The notes under the pieces are model-generated. The model was not told where the DNA came from and searched no databases. It saw only the letters and a list, made by a program, of their open reading frames with translations. Positions 26,024 to 34,422 of a DNA stretch of 64,000 bases are shown one piece after another. This DNA is from Desulfovibrionaceae bacterium. GTDB lineage: Bacteria; Desulfobacterota; Desulfovibrionia; Desulfovibrionales; Desulfovibrionaceae. Both the position numbers and the translations under genes were made by a program. The stretch is from NCBI GenBank assembly GCA_009783025.1, contig WRHY01000003.1, positions 102,806-166,805 on the forward strand. Reading direction: 5' to 3'. How positions within the stretch are numbered: position 1 is the stretch's first letter; each line of letters starts with the position of its first letter.

Positions 26024-26566
26024 ATGCCTGAAAATACCCCAGCGCTTACGCATGACACCATAGTTCAGCGCATCTTTGAACTACGCGGCCAGCGGGTCAT
26101 GCTCGACTCTGACTTAGCTGTTTTGTATGGGGTGGAAACCAAAGCGCTTGTCCGGGCAACAAAACGCAATTCAGCGCGCTTTGAGGACTTCGCTTTCCAA
26201 TTATCCTACGAGGAGTGGGATTCTTTGAGGTACCAAATTGGCACCTCAAACTTGAGGTCACAATTTGTGACCTCAAAGAGTGGTCGTGGCGGTAGGCGAT
26301 ATGCCCCCTATGTCTTCACCGAACATGGAGCGCTTATGCTCTCAAGTGTTCTGAAATCGGAACGAGCCGAAGAAATCAGCCGCATGATCATCCGCGCCTT
26401 TGTTTGGATGCGGCAGGCCGTACCAGCCCACAAAGAAATTGCCTCCAAGTTGGCAGAGCTTGAGAGTACCGTAGGAAAGCATGACGCGGCTATCGGCGGC
26501 CTCATTGAAACCCTGAATGAATTGATGCTTCCACCGGACAAAGAGAAACGGCGTATTGGTTTCTAG
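26024..26566 (+). CDS. ORF6N-domain protein
   Basis: A 180-residue protein with the ORF6N/KilA-N-like DNA-binding domain common on phages and integrated elements: RVMLDSDLAVLYGVETKAL (residues about 23-41), RNSARFEDFAFQLS and YVFTEHGALMLSSVLKS. A helical C-terminal stretch (about 130-170) may be coiled coil. The start at 26024 has AAAGGAG 6 nt upstream. The function is unknown; the family is linked to mobile elements. The coding sequence contains alternating TTGAGGT/ACCTCAA boxes at 26224-26278. It is probably cargo or residue of the element marked by the integrase fragment. Confidence 0.85.
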   Translation: MPENTPALTHDTIVQRIFELRGQRVMLDSDLAVLYGVETKALVRATKRNSARFEDFAFQLSYEEWDSLRYQIGTSNLRSQFVTSKSGRGGRRYAPYVFTEHGALMLSSVLKSERAEEISRMIIRAFVWMRQAVPAHKEIASKLAELESTVGKHDAAIGGLIETLNELMLPPDKEKRRIGF

Positions 26567-26905
26567 CGGGGACTTGTCCTGATAATACCCCACAAAAAAG
26601 AAAAATAATAAAATCTATATTTATGTTTCGATTCAAGCCGTTTCCCTGCCCGCTTTTCCGGCGCTGACTCCGAGAGCCAGCATACCGATTGTACCCACAG
26701 GGTACTTCCGGTGCTGGCGGGTGGCTGTCGCCCCCACGTCCCCCATAAAGGCATCGAAAACCGTAGCAGCATCACAGCAGCCGAAATCCCGTATTGCTGA
26801 CGGGCGCACTTACAAGTTTCTGCGAAACTGGTGCGCTCTGCGAGGCCGAAAGACAAAAATCAACATCGGTTGCGTCATGGTCATGGAGCGTTAATGGTGG
26901 GGCAT
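26567..26905. other. intergenic stretch without a supportable gene
   Basis: The first 50 bases are AT-rich; the rest has open frames on both strands but no ribosome site or recognisable family. It lies inside the presumed element remnant and may be decayed phage DNA. Confidence 0.4.
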
Positions 26906-26960
26906 CCGAAAGGCAATATCCGCCAAGGTTTTTTGAACCTTGGCGGATATTGCCTTTCGG
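26906..26960. repeat. long perfect palindrome, 25-bp stem
   Basis: The stem starts CCGAAAGGCAATATCCGCCA and runs 25 bases, followed by loop TTTTG and an exact complement. It lies 18 bases past the stop of the minus-strand proline-rich gene and could end that transcript, but no T-run follows on either strand. Confidence 0.8.
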
Positions 26961-26978
26961 AGCCTTTCTCGAGATTTC

Positions 26979-27137
26979 TTACTGCTTTGGAAAAGGCGGC
27001 GGAGGGCTGGAAGGGCGCTCTTCCCTTTCGCGCGGAGGATTAAACCCTTCGCGAAGGGGGTCTGGGCCGATTCGTTTTCGCATGGGGGGCATAGACGGAC
27101 TCGGCGGCGGAGGCGGGGTTCTTTTAGGCTCGCTCAT
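26979..27137 (-). CDS. small proline-rich protein
   Basis: A 52-residue protein starting MSEPKRTPPPPPSPSMPPMR, with about a third proline and many Arg/Lys/Glu; no known domain. GAAGGAGA lies 5 nt before the ATG, and that ATG overlaps the TGA of the upstream membrane-protein gene (ATGA), so the pair is translationally coupled. The protein is predicted to be disordered and soluble. I do not recognise it; it may be a partner or ligand of the membrane protein. Confidence 0.6.
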   Translation of the reverse strand: MSEPKRTPPPPPSPSMPPMRKRIGPDPLREGFNPPREREERPSSPPPPFPKQ

Positions 27138-27763
27138 ACTGTTTCTCCTTCTTTAAGCTCTGACTTTTCGAGCCAAAACTCTATGAATTCAATTTGATTC
27201 TCAGGGATCAATATTCCGTGCATTTGGCTTTGAATGCTTTTTTGCGCTTGGCCGTCATACCAGTCGTGTTTGTATAAATATACGTATTTAGGACCATCCT
27301 CTGATTCAGTATAATACATTGGATGTCCATCAAGAATTCTTCCATCTTTCAAATGAACACGGGTAAATCTATTTTGTTCGATGAATACATCATGCCATGC
27401 GGAGCTTCTGTTTGTAGAAAATGATATTCTGCATTTTCGTAATATTTTTATGTGCCAGCAATTTCCGAAAATAAATGCCAACAGCATCGGTAAAGCAATG
27501 GATGAAAACAGTATGTACAATATTACTTTGTAATTATTATTTATCAATATTGATGAATTATCTTTTTCAATAACAATGATTGGTTCCCATTTTTGGAACA
27601 TGCTGACAAATACATATAATGCGATGCTAAAAGCTAAAATTTCAAATAAAAACAGCAGTTGATCGGTTTTTTTTCTTGGAATGACAAGTCTGAACAGAGC
27701 GGACGAAATGAAGCCTGGTACTAATAAAAACAATATGTTTAGCGTTTCTGCCGTGATGTTCAT
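27134..27763 (-). CDS. three-helix membrane protein, DUF6338-like
   Basis: A 209-residue protein with three hydrophobic segments (about 9-28, 39-57, 82-102) and a cytoplasmic C-terminal region of about 105 residues with VHLKDGRILDGHP and YVYLYKHDWYDG. This layout recalls DUF6338 proteins, whose role is not established. AT content is far above the surrounding genes, a sign of horizontal origin. AGGAG 6 nt before the ATG at 27763 fixes the start; a GTG two codons upstream is less likely. It overlaps the downstream proline-rich gene by 4 bases and lies at the far end of the tRNA-linked element remnant. Confidence 0.65.
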   Translation of the reverse strand: MNITAETLNILFLLVPGFISSALFRLVIPRKKTDQLLFLFEILAFSIALYVFVSMFQKWEPIIVIEKDNSSILINNNYKVILYILFSSIALPMLLAFIFGNCWHIKILRKCRISFSTNRSSAWHDVFIEQNRFTRVHLKDGRILDGHPMYYTESEDGPKYVYLYKHDWYDGQAQKSIQSQMHGILIPENQIEFIEFWLEKSELKEGETV

Positions 27764-27994
27764 AATCACTCCTATCCTGCCGGTCTCCCGCGCTTATCTC
27801 CGCCTGTTTCTTTTAAAATACGCCAAATAAGGCCACAGATCAATGGATAGCGCAGCGAGAAGCCACTGCCCCATCGCCCTTTGAGAGCGCGCCTTGCCTT
27901 TGTCCGCTTCAGAGTATATAGTAATAAAAACATTGATATATATAAGGATAAGGAAAAATATAAAGCCTTGCGTGAATTGAACCAGGAGCCGTAC

Positions 27995-28447
27995 ATGAGC
28001 GACAAACACACTGCCGACACAGGCGCGTCCACTCAGGAAATGCATGAAGATGGAGAAAACAAACGTCAGTATTTGCGTCTGCCGCGCCCCTACCGGGTGC
28101 AGGCGCGTGAACTGGTGTTCCCTATAGCCAAGGATCCCTTGCTTGACGTTCCTTGTAACGATATCAGCAAGGGTGGCCTTTGCGTCGAATCGCGGTCGCC
28201 GCTGCCCGTGGGCACGCGGCTGCACATTAATGTGCATATCCCGCTGCTGAACAAGTTTTCCAGCGGATTTTTTAAAGTCTATGAAAATGATGCGGAACAG
28301 TATTTTCAGGCTATTGCCGATGTGGCTTGGGTCAAGGCCAGTGGCGGCATGCATCTGATGGGTCTGCGTTTTGTCAATGCTGATGAAGAACAGTGCCGCT
28401 CGCTGAATAAACTGGTCGAAGATGCATTCAGGAGTATGACAAAGTAG
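27995..28447 (+). CDS. PilZ-domain c-di-GMP receptor
   Basis: A 150-residue protein with the PilZ signature: Arg-rich KRQYLRLPRPYRV (about residues 22-34) and DISKGGLCVES (about 56-66), which together bind c-di-GMP. There is no other domain. AGGAG lies upstream of the ATG at 27995. The 230 bases before it are partly AT-rich and contain likely promoter sequence only. It adds to the EAL, HDOD and CheX proteins nearby as part of a motility/surface signalling set. Confidence 0.88.
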   Translation: MSDKHTADTGASTQEMHEDGENKRQYLRLPRPYRVQARELVFPIAKDPLLDVPCNDISKGGLCVESRSPLPVGTRLHINVHIPLLNKFSSGFFKVYENDAEQYFQAIADVAWVKASGGMHLMGLRFVNADEEQCRSLNKLVEDAFRSMTK

Positions 28448-28481
28448 TAACGCCCCGCTTGCAGCAGAGAAAGCTTCTATG

Positions 28482-28513
28482 AAACCGTGTTGTTTAAACA
28501 GCACGGTTTTTTT
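28482..28513 (+). terminator. rho-independent terminator of the PilZ gene
   Basis: A 14-bp stem (AAACCGTGTTGTTT with one G-T pair) followed by a seven-T run, 35 bases after the PilZ stop. Confidence 0.85.
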
Positions 28514-28531
28514 GTTTCAATGCGCAAAAGC

Positions 28532-29290
28532 TCAGGCGGGGGAGTGCGAGGGCGTCCTGCTGACCACGGCCACACTGACGCTGCCGGCCCCGCTTGCGAG
28601 CAGGGCTTGGGTGGCGGCGGTGAGCGTGGCCCCGGTTGTGAGTGTGTCATCCACCAGCAGCACGCGCATTCCCCGCACGGCTTCCTGGGCCGCGAAAGCA
28701 TTCTGGATGTTCTTTTTCCGTTCCTTGCGACTGAAGTTTGTCTGGGGCGTGGTCGGCAGCACCCGGAACAACAGATCCGGCGTCAGGGGCAACCGGAGAT
28801 GCCGGGCCACGGGACGGGCAATTTCCTGGGCCTGATTGTAGCCGCGCCGAGTGAGCCGGGACGAGTGCAGAGGCACGGGTATGACCGCATCCGCAGCCAG
28901 AGTGGCGAATTCGGGGTGCGTGGCCAGGAGCGTCCCCAGGGCGTGCCCGAGAAAGGGTTGTTGGTGGAATTTGAGTGTGATGAGCAGCTTTCGCAGCAGG
29001 CCTTCGTGCGGGCCGTGAAAAATGAAGTCCTGCCAGAGAGGCGGTTCTTTAAGACAGTGTGCGCATGAGGCCAGAGGGAGTTCCGGCCAGGCAGCGGGTT
29101 CGCCACAACCGGGGCAGAAGCCGCGTTGCTTCCTGGGCATGGTCGCCGTACAGGCCGGGCAAAACAGCGTTTCCGCCTTCTCACCCCGGAAGATCGCGGT
29201 ACAGGCCAGGCAACGTCGCTCGCGGCCGAGGTCGTGCAGTATCCGCTGCAAAAAGCATATCAGTCCCGTTTTTGCAGCGATGTAACTCAC
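28532..29290 (-). CDS. ComF-family phosphoribosyltransferase-like protein
   Basis: A 252-residue protein with an N-terminal zinc-finger-like region (CLAC, CPAC, CPGC, CAHC pairs at about residues 28-80) and a C-terminal PRTase fold with the PRPP loop VLLVDDTLTTGAT near residue 215. ComF/GntX proteins are involved in DNA uptake or processing in several bacteria. The start is a GTG at 29290, since no ATG fits; its ribosome site is weak. It is the last of a minus-strand run that includes a flavodoxin-fold protein, an MBL-fold hydrolase and mutL. Confidence 0.85.
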   Translation of the reverse strand: MSYIAAKTGLICFLQRILHDLGRERRCLACTAIFRGEKAETLFCPACTATMPRKQRGFCPGCGEPAAWPELPLASCAHCLKEPPLWQDFIFHGPHEGLLRKLLITLKFHQQPFLGHALGTLLATHPEFATLAADAVIPVPLHSSRLTRRGYNQAQEIARPVARHLRLPLTPDLLFRVLPTTPQTNFSRKERKKNIQNAFAAQEAVRGMRVLLVDDTLTTGATLTAATQALLASGAGSVSVAVVSRTPSHSPA

Positions 29291-29301
29291 CGGAGCCCCT
29301 A

Positions 29302-30042
29302 TCAGGGTAGTTCTCCCGCCGCTTGTCTGCCGTATTGGAACACCTGTTCCCCGGCCCGGCTGTCGCCAGACAGAGCGGAGGCCTTGTCCAGGCCATAGAG
29401 CAGAAGCGGTTCCGCCAGTGTGATGCCTAAACCGGCCAGGGCATATTTCAAGGTCAGCAGACTGCCCGCAAAGAGTTGCTTCCCTTGGGGCCGCGCGCCG
29501 ATCAGGATGACGTGGCAGGTGCGTTCCCGGGCCCGGAAAACATCAATACCCATCTCACGCAGGTTCCAGAAGGGCTGGGTCCGATCCAGCAGGGCCTTGA
29601 GCAGCGCGGGCAAGTGGTAGAAATATATGGGAGAAACCAGGCACAAGGCCGGAGCTTCGGCCAGAAAGTTGAGCAGCAACGCGCCGTGATCTCTGGCTGC
29701 CAGGGGACAACCGAACCTGGGCAAGTCGTTGCGGGTTTGTCCGAATAAGGCCTTCAGGCGGGCTCGGCCATGCTCGGGGGTTGCGTGAGATTCTGGTTGA
29801 GGTTCCGGAGGCAGGCGGCGGATGGCCCGGCAACAGGCGTCACAGCCTATGCAGGGCAGGACCGTATATTCCCGGAGCATGACCGGCCGGGGGCTTTGCC
29901 CGGCGGTCGAAGCGTAGCCTTGAGCAAAGAGGTCGGCCGCGGTATCGCTGTTGCCGCCGGGACGCGGACTACAGGCCAACAAGCCGCAACCCGCCGTAAC
30001 AGGAGGGAGAGGCATGGGGGCAACAGCGTTTTTTCCCGGCAC
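29302..30042 (-). CDS. flavodoxin-fold / NADPH-dependent FMN reductase family protein
   Basis: A 246-residue protein. GLLACSPRPGGNSDTAADL (about residues 20-38) is an FMN phosphate-binding loop, CIGCDACCRA (about 64-73) is a compact Cys cluster as in iron-sulfur flavoproteins, and SPIYFYHLPALLKALLDR (about 138-155) is the typical second FMN-binding region. It probably handles electrons with FMN and perhaps Fe-S. The start is a GTG at 30042 or an ATG at 30015; neither has a good ribosome site. Confidence 0.75.
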   Translation of the reverse strand: MPGKNAVAPMPLPPVTAGCGLLACSPRPGGNSDTAADLFAQGYASTAGQSPRPVMLREYTVLPCIGCDACCRAIRRLPPEPQPESHATPEHGRARLKALFGQTRNDLPRFGCPLAARDHGALLLNFLAEAPALCLVSPIYFYHLPALLKALLDRTQPFWNLREMGIDVFRARERTCHVILIGARPQGKQLFAGSLLTLKYALAGLGITLAEPLLLYGLDKASALSGDSRAGEQVFQYGRQAAGELP

Positions 30043-30062
30043 AGTTTCGTTCGCTTACGGCA

Positions 30063-30689
30063 CTATTTTTTGAAGTCGCCGGCAAAGGGGTTATTGCGTT
30101 TTTCGTCACCCACCGAGGTGGGTTCGGAGTGGCCGGGGTAGACGGTGGTTTCTTCCGGCAGGGTAAAAATTTTGCTGCGGATGGAACGCAGCAGCGTGTC
30201 CGTGTCGCCACGGGGAAAATCCGTGCGCCCGATGGAGCGGTAGAACAACGCGTCTCCTGAGAAAACCGCTTTGCAAGCGGGGAAATAAAAGGACAGGCCG
30301 CCTGGCGTATGTCCCGGAGTGGCCAGAACAACGCAGGACGACCCGAGCAGCGGCAACGCGCCTTCAGGCAGGCCCGCAAAGTCATAGGGCGCAACCTGGG
30401 GCAGGCCCCATACGCCGCCTTTGCCGGGTTCGGTCGCCAGCATGTAGCGGTCGTCTTCCGAAGCCAGCACCGTGGCCCCGGTGGCGTCGGCCAATTCGGA
30501 AACACCGTAAGTATGGTCAAAGTGCAGATGGGTCAGCAGGATGTGCGTAAGTTTCAGCTTTTTTTGCTGTAGAAAGTCGAGCACGGGCCGGGGCGGGCCG
30601 CCCGGATCTATGGCCACGGCTTCGGTGTCGTTATGGATGACATAACAGTTGGTCTCCAGGGGACCGATGGCAAAGTCGGCAACGTGCAT
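30063..30689 (-). CDS. metallo-beta-lactamase-fold hydrolase, glyoxalase II-like
   Basis: A 208-residue protein with the metal-binding THLHFDH motif (about residue 55), GHTPGG (about 133), SGDALF and a closing PGHSEPTSVGDE, the pattern of small glyoxalase II-like or persulfide-type MBL hydrolases. The substrate is unknown. CGGAG precedes the ATG at 30689. It is adjacent to mutL on the same strand, separated by about 80 bases. Confidence 0.85.
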   Translation of the reverse strand: MHVADFAIGPLETNCYVIHNDTEAVAIDPGGPPRPVLDFLQQKKLKLTHILLTHLHFDHTYGVSELADATGATVLASEDDRYMLATEPGKGGVWGLPQVAPYDFAGLPEGALPLLGSSCVVLATPGHTPGGLSFYFPACKAVFSGDALFYRSIGRTDFPRGDTDTLLRSIRSKIFTLPEETTVYPGHSEPTSVGDEKRNNPFAGDFKK

Positions 30690-30768
30690 GCTGGCTCCGT
30701 GTGGCTGTGGTGTGTCGTGTATGGCGATACGTTGCAGTGTAGCGTTCCCGGAGGAGAAAAACAACCGG

Positions 30769-32682
30769 TCACTTGGTACGCTTGAACATTTTCTCCAGCG
30801 CCGCCGGGTCAAAACGCAGCACCGTGGGTCGGCCGTGCGGGCAAAAAGCGCGCTCCGGCGTGTCCAGCCACTGTCTGAGCAGTCCGGCTGTCTCGTCAGC
30901 GGTCAAGGTCTGCCCGGCTTTAATGGCGGCGCGGCAGGCCATGCGATGGAGCAGTTCCTCCGGCCCGTCCACCCGTTCCGACAGGATATCCCGCAGCAAT
31001 TCAAGGCCTTCGGTTCGCCCGAGCAAGGGGGGCACGCCGGAAACGCTCACGCCCGCACGAGTGGCGGACAGGGAATACCCCAGATTCGTAAGCTGACCGA
31101 ACAGTTGTTCGAGTCTGGTTTTTTCCGAGGCATGGAGGGGAAGATCCGCCGGGATCGCCAGGAGTTGGCTTTGCGCGCTCATGGTTTGGTTTCTGATGGC
31201 ATGCAGCAGGACCCGTTCGTGAGCCGCATGTTGATCCACCAGAAAAAGGGAAGCGTCGTGCACCAGAATAAGGTAGGTGTCCGCCACCTGTCCCAGGCAG
31301 GTGAAGTCGCCCACGCTCACGGGATAGCCGCCCCGCGCTGGCGGGAGTTTCGGGATGGGAGCATAGCCTGTTTCTTCCTCGCGCAGAGCCGAGGGGCGGG
31401 AAGCGCGAAACACCGATTCCGGGAGGTCCGGACGTTCCTGTTGTTCCGCCGGGTCTTCGCGTTCCTGTTCAACCCGGTCCACAAGGCGCGGCGCATCAAT
31501 ACTGCCCCAGAACCCGGCCGGGCGGGAGCTGTGGGCGGAGAGCGGCGGCAGTTCGGCTTGCTCAGGAATGTTGGCCGAGGCAGGGACCTGCCCGTTGGGA
31601 GCGGAAACTCCTGAAGCGGCAGGACCAAGGGGGTCGAAAAAACCGGCGGTGGACCCGGATAAGGCCTTTTCCAGGGCATACAGCACAGCGCCGAACACGG
31701 CCCGTTCATCCCGGAAGCGGACTTCGCTTTTGGCCGGATGTACGTTCACATCCACCTCCTGCGGGTCCATATCCAGAAAAAGCACGGCCTGCGGGTATTC
31801 GCGGGACGTGAGCCGCCCCTTGAAGGCCTGGCGCAGGGCTTGCAGCAGAAGCCGGTTCTGTACCGGGCGATTGTTCACATAGGTGAGAATGCGATCGCCC
31901 CTGGCCTGGGCCTGCTGCGCCGGAGCAACCAGGCCGCGCACGCGCAGGCCGGAGCGTTCCGCGTCAAAGGGGTGCAGGCTGTCGACAAGTTGCCGGGGCC
32001 AGATGCTGATCAGACGTTCAGGCAGGGAAAGCCCGGCTTCGAGGCGCATCCGTTCCTGGGGCTTGTCCGCGCCGGAAACGGACAGGCTGAAGCCCGTATC
32101 CGGCCGGGCCAGGGCAAGGCGGATCAGGGTTTCCTGACAGCGTTTCAACTCCGTGGCCGGGGTTTTCAAAAATTTCAGCCGGGCCGGAACATTGGCGAAC
32201 AGGTCCCGCACTTCGACCAGCGTGCCGCGAGGCAGGGAAGAGGGGCCGGAAGCGGCGATTTCCCCGTGTCTGACCCGGATGAAAGCGCCTTCGGCGCAGT
32301 CGCCCTCTTCAGGGCAATACGCGCTTTCCACCAGCATGTCGGCCACTGAGCCGATGCTCGGCAGAGCCTCGCCCCGGAACCCGTAGCTGGCCACATGGAG
32401 CAGATCCGCGAAAGAGGCGACCTTGCTGGTGGCGTGCCGGGTAACCGCGAGTTCCAGATCCGCGACCGGGATGCCCTGACCGTTGTCGCGCACGGCAAGC
32501 AGGGTTTGCCCGCCGTTCTCAAGGCTGATTGAAACCTCCGTGGCTCCGGCGTCAAGGCTGTTTTCCACCAACTCCTTGAGCACGCTGGCCGGGCGTTCCA
32601 CAACCTCGCCCGCGGCAATCTGGTTGCGCAGGGCCGGGGGCAGCAGACGGATGGGACGAGTTGAAAAAGGGCCGGTGTTCAT
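30769..32682 (-). CDS. mutL: DNA mismatch repair protein MutL
   Basis: A 637-residue protein. The N-terminal GHKL ATPase has ELVENSLDAGAT (residues about 36-47), RDNGQGIP and SYGFRGEALPSIGSV. A variable linker runs from about 340 to 440. The C-terminal dimerisation/endonuclease domain has DQHAAHERVLLH and CPHGRPT. The nuclease motif DQHA(x)2E(x)4E has His instead of the last Glu, so incision activity may be altered. MutL couples MutS mismatch recognition to repair; no mutS is in the window. The start is at MNTGPFSTRPIRLLPP. Confidence 0.95.
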   Translation of the reverse strand: MNTGPFSTRPIRLLPPALRNQIAAGEVVERPASVLKELVENSLDAGATEVSISLENGGQTLLAVRDNGQGIPVADLELAVTRHATSKVASFADLLHVASYGFRGEALPSIGSVADMLVESAYCPEEGDCAEGAFIRVRHGEIAASGPSSLPRGTLVEVRDLFANVPARLKFLKTPATELKRCQETLIRLALARPDTGFSLSVSGADKPQERMRLEAGLSLPERLISIWPRQLVDSLHPFDAERSGLRVRGLVAPAQQAQARGDRILTYVNNRPVQNRLLLQALRQAFKGRLTSREYPQAVLFLDMDPQEVDVNVHPAKSEVRFRDERAVFGAVLYALEKALSGSTAGFFDPLGPAASGVSAPNGQVPASANIPEQAELPPLSAHSSRPAGFWGSIDAPRLVDRVEQEREDPAEQQERPDLPESVFRASRPSALREEETGYAPIPKLPPARGGYPVSVGDFTCLGQVADTYLILVHDASLFLVDQHAAHERVLLHAIRNQTMSAQSQLLAIPADLPLHASEKTRLEQLFGQLTNLGYSLSATRAGVSVSGVPPLLGRTEGLELLRDILSERVDGPEELLHRMACRAAIKAGQTLTADETAGLLRQWLDTPERAFCPHGRPTVLRFDPAALEKMFKRTK

Positions 32683-32839
32683 TATTATGTACCTTTTGCT
32701 TCGTGAACTGTATCTTTGCCGGCGGGTTCCGTAAAGAGCCGGGTTGCCGGAATTTTTTTTTCTTGCTTTCCCGCGGCAAGAGCATACTATTTAAACAGAT
32801 AGAGAAAGCAACGGCTGAGTCCGGAAGGGGGGTATATCC

Positions 32840-33199
32840 ATGACGCCTGCCGAAATACATAGTAACTTCACTGCCTTGTCCGATGCGGTCCAAAAGAGCC
32901 TGCTCGAAGTCCTGCGCAGGGATCCGGGGAATGCCGGAGTGTACGATCCGGAACTCCTGTATGTCGAATGTCAGATGTGCGGCAAGCCCGTGCTCTGGGA
33001 GCCGGGCAAGACCACGGAACTGCTGCTTGCCGCCGGGGTGGACGTGAGCAGGCTTGACGAGCGCTGTATGATTGTTTCGGCCGGTTGTCCGGTCTGTACT
33101 CCTCACATCAATGAGGGCTACACTCTGGCTGTGGTCCGCCTCGCCGGGCTGACCCCGGAAGAGGCCGTGTACATGACCCGTCCCGGCGGGACAGCCTGA
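32840..33199 (+). CDS. conserved hypothetical protein with paired CxxC motifs
   Basis: A 119-residue cytoplasmic protein with CQMCGKPVLW (about residues 44-53) and a later CPVC (about 83-86), which could bind one zinc. I do not recognise a named family. AAGGGGGG upstream of the ATG supports translation. It is followed 22 bp later by mutT and is divergent from mutL, so a link to DNA or nucleotide quality control is possible but is only positional. Confidence 0.65.
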   Translation: MTPAEIHSNFTALSDAVQKSLLEVLRRDPGNAGVYDPELLYVECQMCGKPVLWEPGKTTELLLAAGVDVSRLDERCMIVSAGCPVCTPHINEGYTLAVVRLAGLTPEEAVYMTRPGGTA

Positions 33200-33221
33200 C
33201 TTCTTATTTTCGGCGGAACAC

Positions 33222-33629
33222 ATGCAGACAGTGCGGGTTGCGGCAGGCATCATCTGGCGGGACAGCCGTTTTTTGGCTGCCAAACGTCCGGAAGGGAAGC
33301 CCAGGGCCGGGTACTGGGAGTTTCCCGGCGGTAAGCAGGAGCCGGGCGAGCATATTCGCCAGACTCTGGTGCGTGAACTGCGCGAGGAGTTGGGCATTGC
33401 CTGCGCCACGGTTTTGCACTGGCAGACGCTGAGCCACGATTATCCCGATCTGCGCGTGGTGCTGCATTTCATGCATGTTGTGGAATTTTCCGGCGATCCC
33501 TTGCCCAAGGACGGGCAAGAACTGCGTTGGGTCACGCCGGAAGAGGCGTGCAAGCTCCCTTTCCTGCCCGCTGACAAAGCCGTTATCAATGCTCTGCATT
33601 ATCCCTTGCGGGGCCTCAACGATTTTTGA
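33222..33629 (+). CDS. mutT: Nudix hydrolase, MutT-like (8-oxo-dGTP pyrophosphatase)
   Basis: A 135-residue protein with a complete Nudix box from GGKQEPGE to RELREELGI (about residues 37-59) and the MutT-like GYWEFPGGK entry. It removes oxidised dGTP from the nucleotide pool. Its place close to mutL fits a DNA-fidelity role. The start is at MQTVRVAAGIIW with a weak GCGGAA site. A non-coding gap of 79 bases precedes ftsE. Confidence 0.9.
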   Translation: MQTVRVAAGIIWRDSRFLAAKRPEGKPRAGYWEFPGGKQEPGEHIRQTLVRELREELGIACATVLHWQTLSHDYPDLRVVLHFMHVVEFSGDPLPKDGQELRWVTPEEACKLPFLPADKAVINALHYPLRGLNDF

Positions 33630-33708
33630 ACGTCGCAAAGCGCCCGGTAATTGTTCATTTTGCCGTGCTTGTTTTATGCCGCCGCCTTCCGTATAGTTCC
33701 TGCCAGCC

Positions 33709-34422
33709 ATGATACAGGTCCGCCATCTTTCACACAACTTCGGCTCGCACTGGGCCTTGAAGGACTGCACCTTTTCCCTGGAAAAAGGGGATTTCGTCTT
33801 TTTATCCGGCCCTTCAGGAGCCGGCAAGACGACACTGTTGCGCCTGCTGTACGCGGGTTTGCCCATTCAGCGGGGTGAAGTCCAGGTTGCGGACATGAAT
33901 CTGAAAAAACTTTCTCCAGCCAAGGTTCCTCTGCTGCGCAGGCAGGTGGGGGTGGTCTTTCAGGATTTCAAAATACTGCCCGAACGCAGCGTGCAGCAGA
34001 ATATCGCCCTGCCGCTGGAAATCCGTGGCCTGGCCGCGCAGCATATCGAGCGCCGGGTGCGGGCGGTTTCACGCGCGCTCGGCCTTGACGGCCGCCTGAA
34101 ACTCCGTTGCGGCGAGCTTTCCGGGGGCGAGCAGCAGCGCGTGGCCATTGCCCGCGCCTTTGTGGTCAATCCCAAAGTACTGCTCGCGGATGAGCCCACA
34201 GGCAACCTGGATCCCGAGCTTTCCTACCGGCTCATGGAACTGTTCAAACAATTCCAGGCTTACGGGGCCACCGTGCTTTTTGCCACGCACAGCACGGAAC
34301 TGATGCGCCGCCATCCCGGCGCGTATGTCATGCGTATTGAGGACGGCATGATTACTGAGGCCAACTGGCCCGGCGCGCGCGTGTTCCGGGAGGGTGAGAC
34401 GGACATGCGGAGACGGACATGA
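33709..34422 (+). CDS. ftsE: cell-division ABC transporter ATPase FtsE
   Basis: A 237-residue ABC ATPase: Walker [10 protein letters not shown] (about residues 36-44), signature LSGGEQQR (about 138-145), Walker [15 protein letters not shown]. With FtsX it acts at the divisome to activate cell-wall hydrolases. The end overlaps the ftsX ATG by 4 bases (ATGA). The C-terminus has a short family-specific tail ([16 protein letters not shown]). Confidence 0.95.
   Translation: MIQVRHLSHNFGSHWALKDCTFSLEKGDFVFLSGPSGAGKTTLLRLLYAGLPIQRGEVQVADMNLKKLSPAKVPLLRRQVGVVFQDFKILPERSVQQNIALPLEIRGLAAQHIERRVRAVSRALGLDGRLKLRCGELSGGEQQRVAIARAFVVNPKVLLADEPTGNLDPELSYRLMELFKQFQAYGATVLFATHSTELMRRHPGAYVMRIEDGMITEANWPGARVFREGETDMRRRT

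Noticed and set aside
26563..26856. 97-codon minus-strand open frame between the ORF6N and proline-rich genes
   Set aside because: No ribosome site, odd Trp/Ser-rich composition and no recognisable family; an overlapping plus-strand frame is equally unsupported.
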